Shown in pieces: positions 18,649 through 26,522 of a stretch of DNA of 64,000 bases. The notes beneath the pieces are model-generated. The model saw only the letters and a program-made list of their open reading frames with translations, was not told the DNA's origin and did not search any database. The stretch covers positions 78,434 to 142,433 of the forward strand of contig NZ_BMNH01000001.1 of NCBI RefSeq assembly GCF_014646355.1, in the 5' to 3' direction. Every line of letters begins with the position of its first letter. Within the stretch, counting starts at the first letter, position 1. Position numbers and translations under genes: made by a program. The DNA is from Nonomuraea cavernae. Lineage in GTDB: Bacteria > Actinomycetota > Actinomycetes > Streptosporangiales > Streptosporangiaceae.

Positions 18649-19847
18649 GCACCGAGTATCAACGCGCGCTCGGACGGCGCATCGCCCAAGAACGCAAACG
18701 GCGCGGCCTGTCGCAAACGGAGCTGGCCCGGCTGGTGGACCGGTCGGTGGCGTGGATCTCCCAGGTGGAACGCGGCGTGCGCAAGGTCGACCGCATGTCG
18801 GTGCTGGAGAAGGTCGCCGAGACCCTGGATGTGCCGCTGTCGGAGCTGGCCGCCGAAGCGCCCGTGATCGCCGCAACCACCGAAGAGGCTCCCGGCACGG
18901 CCGGGCTGCGCCTGGTCCTGTCCGGCGCCCACTCACTGCAGGCGATGTTGCACGCCACACCCGTTCCCGCCACCGCAGAGCTGAAGCCACGGGTCGACCA
19001 CGCGTGGGAGCTGGCGCACGCGAGCCGCTATGTCGAGCTGACCGACCTGCTACGCGGGCTGGTGCCGATGCTGGAGAACGCGGTCCGCTCAGCCCCGCCC
19101 GAGCGGCAGCCGGAGCTGTTCGAGCTGCTGGCCGTGACCTATCAGGCGTGCTCTGCGGCGTTGGCCAAGCTGGGCGAGCCGGAGGCCGCGTGGATCGCCG
19201 CCGACCGGGCCATCGGTGCGGCCGAACGCGCGGGCGACCCGCTGATGATGGCCGCTGGCGCCTTCCGGCTCGGTTTCGTCTTCCTGGGGGCGCGTCACTT
19301 CGACCAGGCAGAGGAGACCGCCCGGACCGCCGCCGAGGCGCTGTGGTTCCTGACCGATCAGGGCAAGCCGGAGGCGATGTCGCTGTGGGGCGGCCTGACC
19401 CTGCAACGCGCCGTGGCCGCCTCCCGGCTCAACCAAGCCGACACGGCTTACCAACACTTGGCGCGGGCCCGTGAGATGGCCGGACGGCTCGGCGACGGAC
19501 GCAACGACTACAACACCGAGTTCGGTCCGGCCAACGTCGCCCTGCATGAGGTGGCCGTGGCGGTGGAGGTAGGTGACGCCGGGCATGCGCTGCGGGTGGG
19601 GTCCGCGGTGGACACCTCGACGCTGTCGGGTGAGCGGCGGGCCCGATTGAACATCGATCTGGCCCGTGCGCACGCTCAGCGCCGTCAGGTCGATGAGGCC
19701 GTGGCCGCGCTGCTGACGGCAGAGGCGATCACACCGGAGCAGATCCATAACCATCGCGTGGTCCGTCAGCTGGTCTCGGATCTGCTGGCGATGCAGGATC
19801 CGGCCTCGTCTGACCTGCGCGGGCTGGCCGATCGGGTTGGCGCGTAG
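18645..19847 (+). CDS. XRE-family regulator with TPR-like C-terminus
   Basis: A 400-residue protein with an N-terminal HTH (residues 7-62: ALGRRIAQERKRRGLSQTELA...WISQVERG) and a helical C-terminal repeat region (about 100-385) typical of the actinomycete XRE-TPR regulators that respond to peptides or to partner HATPases. GTG start coupled to the ABM gene. Both flanks of the gene carry AGTAC palindromes, so it most likely controls the divergent HATPase and the downstream transfer genes. In AICEs this position is usually held by the transfer repressor. Confidence 0.88.
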   Translation: MSTEYQRALGRRIAQERKRRGLSQTELARLVDRSVAWISQVERGVRKVDRMSVLEKVAETLDVPLSELAAEAPVIAATTEEAPGTAGLRLVLSGAHSLQAMLHATPVPATAELKPRVDHAWELAHASRYVELTDLLRGLVPMLENAVRSAPPERQPELFELLAVTYQACSAALAKLGEPEAAWIAADRAIGAAERAGDPLMMAAGAFRLGFVFLGARHFDQAEETARTAAEALWFLTDQGKPEAMSLWGGLTLQRAVAASRLNQADTAYQHLARAREMAGRLGDGRNDYNTEFGPANVALHEVAVAVEVGDAGHALRVGSAVDTSTLSGERRARLNIDLARAHAQRRQVDEAVAALLTAEAITPEQIHNHRVVRQLVSDLLAMQDPASSDLRGLADRVGA

Positions 19848-19851
19848 AAAA

Positions 19852-19878
19852 AGTACGTGTCGTAGTACTGAAAGTACT
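19852..19878. promoter_or_regulatory. Second AGTAC operator array, upstream of the AICE transfer genes
   Basis: Three AGTAC cores (19852, 19864, 19873) occur in 27 bp, including AGTACTGAAAGTACT. They start a few bases after the XRE stop, about 300 bp upstream of the SCO3933-like gene, and match the sites at 18219-18287. Likely the operator of the transfer operon. Confidence 0.6.
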
Positions 19879-19901
19879 AGCAGTTACTCTCCGTGCGAGG
19901 T

Positions 19902-19962
19902 AGCGTTTGTGTTGTAGCTGGAACTCTCCGTAATCGGATGGTTGCAGCCCAGCACAAACGCT
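19902..19962. repeat. Long inverted repeat downstream of the AGTAC array
   Basis: AGCGTTTGTG (19902-19911) and CACAAACGCT (19953-19962) are perfect 10-bp arms; CTGG and CCAG inside extend the pairing. A direct repeat ACTCTCCGT precedes and lies within the loop. Downstream comes GCGTTTTCGGGGG. It could be a terminator or a structured leader of the transfer operon. Confidence 0.5.
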
Positions 19963-20170
19963 CTTCGCGTTTTCGGGGGTGGATACCGCAACGCCACTCC
20001 CCGCGAGGAGGACAGGCCACACATGAAAGTGGCCTGAGCGGGAGACCCGCCCAGGCCGGATGCGATAAGCACCCTAGTTGGCGCTTCGATGCTATCGCCT
20101 CCGAGCTGACGGCACGGCCTCCCTCGTCCTGAAACGCCTGATCAACAGGCTGACGAGAGGTCAATTCGCC

Positions 20171-20500
20171 ATGCGTACCGTCCCCATCCCCGTGGACACC
20201 GGCAAGCTCACCATCACCTGCGTGAAGGCCCCGCGCCCTCGCGTGCTCAACCGGGACACCGGTGAGATCAAGACCGATAAGAACGGCAACACCGCCTACG
20301 AGGTGACCGTCTCGGTGGAGGACGAGTTCGGCCGGATCGAACTCGTCAAGATCGGCATCACCGGAGAGCCGCCCATCACCGTCGGAGACCCGGTCAACGC
20401 GGTCGGCCTGCTCGGCTACGTCTGGGAGATGGCCGGCCGGTGGGGCATCAGCTACCGCGCCACCGCGCTCCTGCCGCTGCGGGAGGCCGCCGATGTCTGA
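20171..20500 (+). CDS. SCO3933-family AICE regulatory protein
   Basis: A 109-residue protein with the family pattern: VPIPVDTGKLTITCV near the start, then RDTGEIKTDKNGNTAYEVTV and a C-terminal WGISYRATAL. These proteins lie directly upstream of the FtsK-like translocase in many actinomycete elements. Their role in transfer is poorly defined. The ATG at 20171 has GAGAGG about 10 nt upstream. The stop overlaps the translocase start (ATGTCTGA). Confidence 0.82.
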   Translation: MRTVPIPVDTGKLTITCVKAPRPRVLNRDTGEIKTDKNGNTAYEVTVSVEDEFGRIELVKIGITGEPPITVGDPVNAVGLLGYVWEMAGRWGISYRATALLPLREAADV

Positions 20501-21826
20501 CCTGCCCGTCTGGCTGCTCGGGGTCCTGGCCGCTGTCGCGGCCGGGCTCTGGGCCTGGCGCCGCTGGCACCACCCGTCCTTCTGGCTCGCCATCGGCTTC
20601 CCGCTGACCGCGATCAGCGTCCGCGCGTCCTGGCGCAAGGTCGCACTCGGCTGCGGCCTGACCAAGAAGCGGCAGCGGTTCTGGTTCACCACCGTGCCCG
20701 GCCTGGTCGCCTCCACCGGCGTCGTGCGGGTGCGCCGCAAGTGGCAGCGCATCGCCGTCGATACGAAGCCGTTCATGTGGCTTCCCCTGCCCACCCGGCA
20801 CGGCTGGCGGTCACCCTGCACACTCTGGAAGGACAGATCCCGGCCGACTACGCCGACGTGGCCGAACGGCTGGCGCACTCCTGGGGCGTGCACGCCGTGC
20901 GCGTCACCTCCGACAAGCCCGGCCGGGTGCGCCTGGCCGCGACTATCCGCGACCCGCTGGTCAGGGTCGGCCAGCTCCCGGCCTCGACGGAGCTGCTCAA
21001 GGTCACCGTCGGTCGGCTGGAGACCGGCGGCCCGTGGGTGGTCGACTTCCGCACCGTGCCGCACTGGCTGAACGCTGGAGCAACTCAGTCGGGCAAGTCC
21101 AACCTGGCCAACGCCCTCATCGCCGGCCTGGCCCCGCAACCGGTCGCCCTGGTCGGCTTCGACCTCAAGGGCGGGGTGGAGTTCACCCCGTACGCGCCGC
21201 GCCTGTCGGCGCTGGCCACCACGCGGGCCGAGTGCGGCGGGCTGCTGGATGACCTGGTCACCCTGATGACGGATCGGATGGGCGTGTGCCGGATGACCGG
21301 CGCCCGCAACATCTGGCAACTCCCACCCACCCTCCGCCCGGTCCCGGTCGTGGTCCTGGTCGACGAGCTGGCCGAGCTCTACCTGATGGCCGACAAGAGC
21401 GAGAAGGACGAGATCGCCAAAACCTCCACCGCGCTCCTGCGCGTCGCCCAGCTCGGGCGGGCGTTCGGCATCTACCTGTTCTGCTGCGGCCAAAGGATCG
21501 GCTCCGACCTCGGCCCCGGCGTCACCGCCCTACGCGCCCAATGCTCGGGGCGGATCTGCCACCGGGTCAACGACCCGGAGACCGCCACGATGACGCTCGG
21601 CGATCTCGACCCGGCCGCGCTGGATTCCGCGCGGGCGATTGCCGCCGAGACGCCCGGCGTCGCGATCGTCGCCTCCCAGGACGGCCAGTGGTACCGGGCC
21701 CGGTCCTTCTACGTCAGCGAAGCCGCGGCCGAACACGCCGCCCACACCTACGCCGACCTCGCACCGGCCTGGACCGACGTGATGGCCGCCCAGCCCTACG
21801 AGACGCCCGACTCACAGAGCGCCTGA
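20493..21826 (+). pseudogene. traB: Frameshifted FtsK/SpoIIIE-type DNA translocase (TraB)
   Basis: Codons 1-106 (from ATG 20493) give two membrane-proximal hydrophobic stretches and KKRQRFWFTT...VDTKP. The rest of the translocase lies in another frame from about 20811. Restoring one G in the GCGG run at 20807-20810 would give a continuous 444-residue protein, the usual TraB size. The motor domain is intact in the second frame: Walker A GATQSGKSN, Walker B VVVLVDELAELY, then CGQRIGSDLGPG. AICE TraB pumps double-stranded DNA between mycelia. A sequencing error cannot be excluded. A shortened product could start at GTG/ATG codons near 20741. Confidence 0.85.
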
Positions 21827-21856
21827 CCCGAGTCACTGAGAGGAGGGAGATTCCTG

Positions 21857-22573
21857 ATGCGCCACTTCGCCGCCTGGCTGCTGGACACCGGCCCCGTCCT
21901 GGTCCTGGCCCTCATCGCCGGAGCGGGCTCGTTCACCCACATCCGCGACACCGCCACCGAGCACGGCCAGCACGGATGGATGGCCTGGGCCATCGCCGTA
22001 TGCATCGACCTGACCTGCGTCATGGCCGCCCGCGAACGCCAACGCGACAAGAAGACCGGCCGCGTCCGGCGCGGCCCGATCTCCTGGCCCGTGCTCGTCC
22101 TGACCGGCGGCATCATCCTGTCCCTGGCCGCCAACCTGCAACAAGCCGACCCCACCGCCTGGGGCCGGATCACCGCCGCCACCCCAGCCGCCGCCTTCCT
22201 CGTCGCCGTCTCCATGCTGGAACGCCGTGCCAGCGCCAGCGCGACCCGTACCGAATCGGCCTCGGACGTCTCGCAGACGTCCCCGTCCTGGACGGCGGCG
22301 TCCCCGACCGTCCCGGACCGTCCCCAAGCCGTCCCGCCGGCCGACCGTCCCGCGCTCGTCCCCGCCCACGAAGACGACCAGGACGACGACCGTCCCGGCG
22401 ACGGCCCGGCGCCTGACCCGGCGCTGGTCGACTACGCCCGCCGCGTCGCCGACGAATACCACACCGCCCACGGCAAGCCCATCAACCGCGACCAGCTCCG
22501 CACCCGCCTGGGCGTCTCCAGCCAGCTCGCCGCAGAGCTACTGCGCACCCTGACCACCGCACCAACCCACTGA
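21857..22573 (+). CDS. DUF2637 membrane protein (SpdB-like spread protein)
   Basis: 238 residues: four hydrophobic helices in the first 120 residues (about 8-26, 40-56, 77-94, 103-118) form the DUF2637 domain found in plasmid and AICE spread proteins. A Pro/Asp-rich linker with repeated TVPDRP-like units follows. A C-terminal helix-turn-helix-like region (INRDQLRTRLGVSSQLAAELL) suggests DNA contact. Spd proteins move transferred DNA across septa. GGAGGGAG precedes ATG 21857 at good spacing. It follows traB by 30 bp. Confidence 0.82.
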   Translation: MRHFAAWLLDTGPVLVLALIAGAGSFTHIRDTATEHGQHGWMAWAIAVCIDLTCVMAARERQRDKKTGRVRRGPISWPVLVLTGGIILSLAANLQQADPTAWGRITAATPAAAFLVAVSMLERRASASATRTESASDVSQTSPSWTAASPTVPDRPQAVPPADRPALVPAHEDDQDDDRPGDGPAPDPALVDYARRVADEYHTAHGKPINRDQLRTRLGVSSQLAAELLRTLTTAPTH

Positions 22574-22586
22574 AAGAGGGAACACC

Positions 22587-22973
22587 ATGCCCGTCGCGCA
22601 TCCGCGTCTTCACCTCATCGTCGGCCTGCACGCCCTGGCCGGATTCCTGGAGGCACGCCCCGACATCCCCACCCCCGACCGGGTCATCGTCCACCACTTC
22701 ATCCCACGAGCCGACGACACCGACATGCGCACCGAACTCGAACACCTCGCGGCCCTGCTCGGCACGCCCGTCGACAGCGACGGCGGCCAACCTGCTGCGC
22801 CCTCAAGGGCGGCCAGTGCTGCGACTCCCACCTGTCCACCCGCATGGTCCAGTCCATCCATGCTGTCCTTCGGAACGCTCTGGAGTGCGCCGTACGAGAG
22901 GAGATCATCGCTCGTAACGTCGCAAAGCTCGTCAAAGTCCCGGTGCCCAAGTACAAGGTCAATCGCGGCCTGA
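22587..22973 (+). pseudogene. Truncated small AICE gene fused to integrase DNA
   Basis: ATG 22587 with AGAGGGA upstream begins a coherent helical segment of about 65 residues (HLIVGLHALAGFLEARPD, VIVHHF, LEHLAALLGTPV). At about 22790 the sequence changes abruptly to integrase-coding DNA in another frame, and the remaining codons are out-of-frame Ser/Pro-rich translation. The N-terminal piece belongs to an unrecognised AICE accessory protein whose 3' end was lost in the deletion that also removed the rep, xis and 5' int region. Confidence 0.6.
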
Positions 22974-23572
22974 CCGTCCCGCAGGCCCGTGCCGTCCTCA
23001 AGGCCGCTCGGGACCACCGCCTCTACGCGCTATACGTCCTGGCGCTCTGCCTCGGCCTGCGCCGTGGGGAGCTCCTCGGGCTCCGCTGGGCGGACGTCGA
23101 CCTTGAGGCCGGCAAGCTGGAAGTGGTCCAGAGCCTCCAGAGGGTCGCGGGCCGTCTCCAGTTCGTCCGCCCCAAGACCTCCGACTCGGAGCGAACCGTC
23201 CCGCTGCCGCCCATCTGTGTGGAGGCCCTGCGGGAGCACCGAAGGAAGCAGTTCGCCGAACGCTCCAACCGCTGGGAGGAGTGGACGGAACACGGCCTCG
23301 TCTTCCCCTCGCGCTGCGGAACCCCCATGGAGCCGGACAACCTACGGCGAAGCTGGGGAGCCATCCGAGAGGCTGCCGGCCTCGGCGAGATGAGGTTTCA
23401 CGATCTACGACACACTTGTGTGACGCTCCTGCTCAACCTCGGCGTCCCGCCCCAGGTCGTTCGCGACATCGTCGGCCACAGCGACATCGAGGTCACCATG
23501 ACGATCTACGCTCACGCATCGCTCGACGACAAGCGCATCGCCCTGCGCAAGCTGGGAGATGCCCTCGGATAG
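22793..23572 (+). pseudogene. int: AICE site-specific integrase, 5' truncated
   Basis: The last 259 codons of a tyrosine recombinase. They begin in the middle of the SAM-like core-binding domain (CCDSHLSTRMVQSIHAVLRNALE) and continue with the complete catalytic domain: R in GLRRGELLGLRW, K near RLQFVRPKT, HDLRHTC, LGHSDIEVT-like VGHSDIEVTMTIYAH with the nucleophilic tyrosine. The arm-binding domain is missing. Internal translation from ATG 22844 could make a 242-residue catalytic fragment, unlikely to recombine. It belongs to the family that uses tRNA genes as attB and lies 1 kb from the tRNA-Phe it targets. Confidence 0.88.
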
Positions 23573-23614
23573 CCAAGCCCTTTTCACAGCTGGTCAGCAC
23601 GTTCGGTGACGCCG

Positions 23615-24532
23615 TTACCGAACGTGCTTCCATTTGGTCCGATCTCGGAGAACAGGAACGTAGTCGAACCCCTGGCTTTTCAGGTGCCCCGCGACCCACT
23701 GGGCAGCACGATCGTCGGGATCGAGTTCCCGTAAGTGGAACCGGAGGCTCTCGATGGCTTTCCGCTCGCGGTCCCTGCGCCTCTTGGGCAGAAAATCTCC
23801 CGGCAGGTTGTGACACACGTTGGCGATCATGCGCATGTGCTCCAGATGCCTCAGTGCCGTATCGGTCTCCCGATCAGCCAACGCGAGCTCCGCCAGGTGA
23901 CTGACGGCACGAATCTCTATGAACGCATTGGCCATCAAGCCCCTGACGGCCTCCTGCGCCGAACCACGTTCCAAGCCAGCGGGCCGGTCACGCGCTGTCC
24001 GCAGGTCTTCCGAGAACGTGTAGCAGGGGCAGTGGCCTTCGCGCTCTACAACGCAGTGCGGGTGCTTGCAACTGTGGTCGTGCCGGTGATCACGGGTCCA
24101 CACATGGAAGTCCTGCCTTATGCCCCTGGCGCGCCAAGCCGTCCGATACTCCTCCCACCGAGACAGCGTCTTGGGAAGCTGCTGGAAACGCGGCATCGGT
24201 ACAGACCTGTTGAGACCGCTCTTGATGAGCGCACCGTCGTTCATTCTGAGCACCATGGCTGCAGAGATACAGCCTTCTACGGCCACATCCCACGACGTAC
24301 GTGGCCAAGGGACCACGTAGTGGGTTCCACCTGGAGCAAGATGGGCAGCCAGAAGCTCGATGGCCTGCGGCTTGACGGAGCCTGAGGTCTCATGCAGCAA
24401 CTCGATCATCGTGGCGGTGTCGACGGCACGAACCGTCCGGAGCGCCCTGGGCAGCACTGTGCCGTGGTCCGAATCTTTCGCCACAGGCCAAGGAAGTAAC
24501 CACACGAACACCAGCGTGCCATGGTCGACCAT
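23615..24532 (-). CDS. Hypothetical cargo protein between integrase and tRNA-Phe
   Basis: About 305 residues if ATG 24532 is used; ATG 24406 is the next good candidate. The mid-part has a cluster of His and Cys (HVWTRDHRHDHSCKHPHCVV and REGHCPC) that could bind zinc. It is followed by a helical C-terminal half with HLAELALADRETDTALRHL. No family was recognised. It is opposite in strand to the AICE core and converges with the integrase, a location often used by accessory genes. Confidence 0.6.
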   Translation of the reverse strand: MVDHGTLVFVWLLPWPVAKDSDHGTVLPRALRTVRAVDTATMIELLHETSGSVKPQAIELLAAHLAPGGTHYVVPWPRTSWDVAVEGCISAAMVLRMNDGALIKSGLNRSVPMPRFQQLPKTLSRWEEYRTAWRARGIRQDFHVWTRDHRHDHSCKHPHCVVEREGHCPCYTFSEDLRTARDRPAGLERGSAQEAVRGLMANAFIEIRAVSHLAELALADRETDTALRHLEHMRMIANVCHNLPGDFLPKRRRDRERKAIESLRFHLRELDPDDRAAQWVAGHLKSQGFDYVPVLRDRTKWKHVR

Positions 24533-24567
24533 GCGTTGGAGGTGGCGACGTTGCTGTCGCAGACGCG

Positions 24568-24600
24568 AAAACGCCCCGGAGCGGTCTTCGCTTCGGGGCA
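24568..24600. terminator. GCCCC/GGGGC hairpin next to tRNA-Phe
   Basis: ACGCCCCGGAGCG and CGCTTCGGGGCAT form an interrupted stem of about 12 bp. Related hairpins lie beside the other two att copies (about 12688-12716 and 13798-13835), so the hairpin travels with each tRNA 3'-end copy. It could terminate tRNA transcription on the minus strand. Confidence 0.5.
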
Positions 24601-24619
24601 TCTTGGCCGGTCAGATGAT

Positions 24620-24666
24620 GTGGTCAGGGGCGGGGTCGAACCGCCGACCTTCCGCTTTTCAGGCGG
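24620..24666 (-). repeat. tRNA-Phe 3' half, att copy 3 (right boundary of the AICE)
   Basis: The 47 bases are identical to 13851-13897 and form the 3' half of the intact tRNA-Phe. Integration restores the tRNA here and leaves displaced 3' ends further left, so this is the junction nearest the tRNA promoter. Confidence 0.9.
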
Positions 24667-24694
24667 ACGCTCGTACCAACTGAGCTACCTGACC
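24621..24694 (-). tRNA. tRNA-Phe (GAA)
   Basis: On the minus strand the molecule starts GGTCAGGTAGCTCAG and has anticodon stem CCGCC/GGCGG-like CCGC...GCGG with loop CTGAAAA, giving anticodon GAA. The T-loop is GTTCGAC and the acceptor pairs GGTCAGG with CCTGACC, with discriminator A. CCA is not encoded. It is the integration target of the elements to its left. Confidence 0.95.
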
Positions 24695-24699
24695 AGAAG

Positions 24700-24774
24700 C
24701 GGTCCTGACGGGACTTGAACCCGCGACCTCCACCTTGACAGGGTGGCGAGCACTCCAAACTGCTCTACAGGACC
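24700..24774 (-). tRNA. tRNA-Asp (GTC)
   Basis: Minus strand: acceptor GGTCCTG pairs with CAGGACC, anticodon stem CCACC/GGTGG with loop CTGTCAA (anticodon GTC), T-loop GGTTCAAGTCC, discriminator G. It lies 5 bp upstream of tRNA-Phe in the same orientation and is probably co-transcribed with it. Confidence 0.95.
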
Positions 24775-24856
24775 TTGCTTTGCGACTCGCTTAGCTTACC
24801 AGTCTTCCGGAGGTCTTCGACCTACCGTTTTCCTAGTGGCGCTAGACGCTTCGCCG

Positions 24857-24929
24857 TGCCCCCAACGGGATTCGAACCCGTGCCGCCGCCTTGAAAGGGC
24901 GGTGTCCTAGGCCGCTAGACGATGGGGGC
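24857..24929 (-). tRNA. tRNA-Glu (TTC)
   Basis: Minus strand: acceptor GCCCCCA pairs with TGGGGGC, anticodon stem/loop CGCCCTTTCAAGGCG (anticodon TTC), T-loop GGTTCGAATCC, discriminator A. Its 5' end abuts the stop codon of the metallophosphoesterase gene, so it may be processed from that mRNA. Glu-Asp-Phe tRNA order is usual in actinomycetes. Confidence 0.95.
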
Positions 24930-26489
24930 TTAGGATTCCCGGTCGCCTTCCGTCGGAGACCTCTGAAGCATAGGGGACGATCGCCCCTGATGCCAAAGTG
25001 GCGGACCGGCGGCCGGCGTTGGCGTGCCACTCACGGATCCCGTTGGCGACGGGGCGCTCGATGGCTCTGGAGAAATCATACGTCCCGGGTTCTCCTCCAC
25101 GTGACGCTGGATGTACGCCGACTGCTCCCCCAGCCCGCCGAGCGTGATGTCGTCCCAGGCCTGGAGGCGTTTGGTCTCCTTGTCGAAGTACAGAACCGAG
25201 GCCTGTACGGGGGTGGGTTCGGCGTGTTCGAGGGCCCGCAGGCCGGCGCCGCCGGTGGAGCCCTGGACGAGCACGCGGGTGCCGCTGGGCAGCACGCTGG
25301 TGGAACGGGCGTGGGCGTGGCCGGCCAGAACCATGGGGGTCGCGCCCGAGAAGCCGCGACCGATCAGGGAGTCGTGGACGGCGACGAGGTCGGGTTCGTC
25401 CAGGCTGCCGAGATGGGAGCGGCCGAACTGGGCCAGCGCCTCGGGGTTCGAGTCGACCGCAGTCGTCTTGTCGGGAGTGAAGCGCGGATCACCGAGTCCG
25501 TAGATCTTGAGGCCGGCCACAGTCTCGGTCTTGTCGTCCAGGACGATGGCGTTCTTCTGGGCGGCGACCGCCTTCTGGGTGACCTTCGAGTCGTGGTTGC
25601 CGCGAACGAAGACGTACGGCACGCCGAGGCGGCTGATCTCCTCGACGAACTTGTTCTCCGCCTTGGTGCCGTGGTCGGAGATGTCGCCCGTGTCGATGAT
25701 CAGGTCGACGGCGAACTGTTCCTTTAGGGACCGGATGACGTTCCAGGCGATCGGGTTGATGTGGATGTCGGAGACGTGCAGGACCCGGATGGATCGCGGG
25801 TCGGCGTCGTACACAGGCAGGGTGGAGACCGTGTCGTACAGCTTGGAGACGTTCGTCACGAGCTTGGTGAGCTGGGAGCGGTACGACTCGAACTTGGTCA
25901 CGATCGACTCGGCGCTGCCGACCAGGGACGGCGCGGCGGCGACCAGGCCGGTGTAGCGGGGCTCGACGAGGGAGTTCGGGCGGAAGGTGAGGGCGGCGAG
26001 CGCGCCGGTGGCGGCGAGCGCCACGGAGGCGGCCACCAGGCCGAGCAGCGCGACGCGTGGGCGCCGGAACACCATGAGGACGGCGATCAGCGCGCCCGCA
26101 CCCGCGCACAGGAGCGAGCGGATGATCAGGGCACGCGTGCCGTCGAGCAGGTCGCGTTCGATGATCTCGGGGAGCCGGTCGGCCAGGCGCGGGTCCTCGA
26201 AGAGGGTCTTGGCACGTTCCTGGTCGATGTTCTCGAGCGTGATGCGGAGCCGGAGCGGCGCGTCGTGGGTGTTGAACGTGAGCGTGCCGAGGGGGCTGGC
26301 GTCGACGACGGTCTCGCCGTCCCAGGCGGGACGGAGCGACATACCGGTCTCGACGGGGCCCACCTGGGTGCTGAGCGTGCCGCTGAGGAAGATGCCCAGC
26401 CACGCGCCGACGGCGGCGACGAGGAGCACGACCAGTGCTCTGGCCAGGCGGGACTGGACAACGGCGGTCAACCTGTCGACGAACTTCAT
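24930..26489 (-). CDS. Membrane-anchored metallophosphoesterase
   Basis: 519 residues. An N-terminal helix (about 18-37) and two more (about 125-143, 147-168) anchor the protein. A calcineurin-like phosphoesterase domain follows (about 230-470), with all metal-binding blocks: VSDIHINP, IDTGDISDHG, VRGNHDSK, VAVHDS and LAGHAHA. The C-terminal tail is Ser/Pro/Thr-rich. The substrate is unknown, and the active domain is probably outside the membrane given the helix pattern. The last base of the TAA stop is directly next to the tRNA-Glu 5' end. ATG 26489 gives a clean start. Confidence 0.9.
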   Translation of the reverse strand: MKFVDRLTAVVQSRLARALVVLLVAAVGAWLGIFLSGTLSTQVGPVETGMSLRPAWDGETVVDASPLGTLTFNTHDAPLRLRITLENIDQERAKTLFEDPRLADRLPEIIERDLLDGTRALIIRSLLCAGAGALIAVLMVFRRPRVALLGLVAASVALAATGALAALTFRPNSLVEPRYTGLVAAAPSLVGSAESIVTKFESYRSQLTKLVTNVSKLYDTVSTLPVYDADPRSIRVLHVSDIHINPIAWNVIRSLKEQFAVDLIIDTGDISDHGTKAENKFVEEISRLGVPYVFVRGNHDSKVTQKAVAAQKNAIVLDDKTETVAGLKIYGLGDPRFTPDKTTAVDSNPEALAQFGRSHLGSLDEPDLVAVHDSLIGRGFSGATPMVLAGHAHARSTSVLPSGTRVLVQGSTGGAGLRALEHAEPTPVQASVLYFDKETKRLQAWDDITLGGLGEQSAYIQRHVEENPGRMISPEPSSAPSPTGSVSGTPTPAAGPPLWHQGRSSPMLQRSPTEGDRES

Positions 26490-26522
26490 ACAGTTTCTTG
26501 CTTACCTGACCAGCGGGGCAGA

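Larger units (their letters stand above)
13851..24666. mobile_element. Decayed actinomycete integrative and conjugative element (AICE) in tRNA-Phe
   Basis: Flanked by 47-bp direct repeats of the tRNA-Phe 3' end and about 10.8 kb long. The gene order matches AICEs of the pSAM2 type: cargo, regulators, SCO3933-like protein, FtsK/TraB translocase, Spd membrane protein, integrase next to the tRNA. Missing are a replication initiator (RepSA or Prim-Pol), xis and the N-terminal half of the integrase. The translocase is frameshifted. Autonomous excision and transfer therefore look lost, while the cargo genes remain. Confidence 0.88.

Noticed and set aside
20741-21826. An independent complete translocase gene starting at 20741
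   Set aside because: The residues before about 20811 in this frame do not resemble TraB, while the frame from 20493 does. A frameshift is the simpler reading.
25761-26522. N-terminal extension of the small zincin
   Set aside because: The upstream open frame is antisense to the metallophosphoesterase and low in complexity; the domain begins right after ATG 26523.
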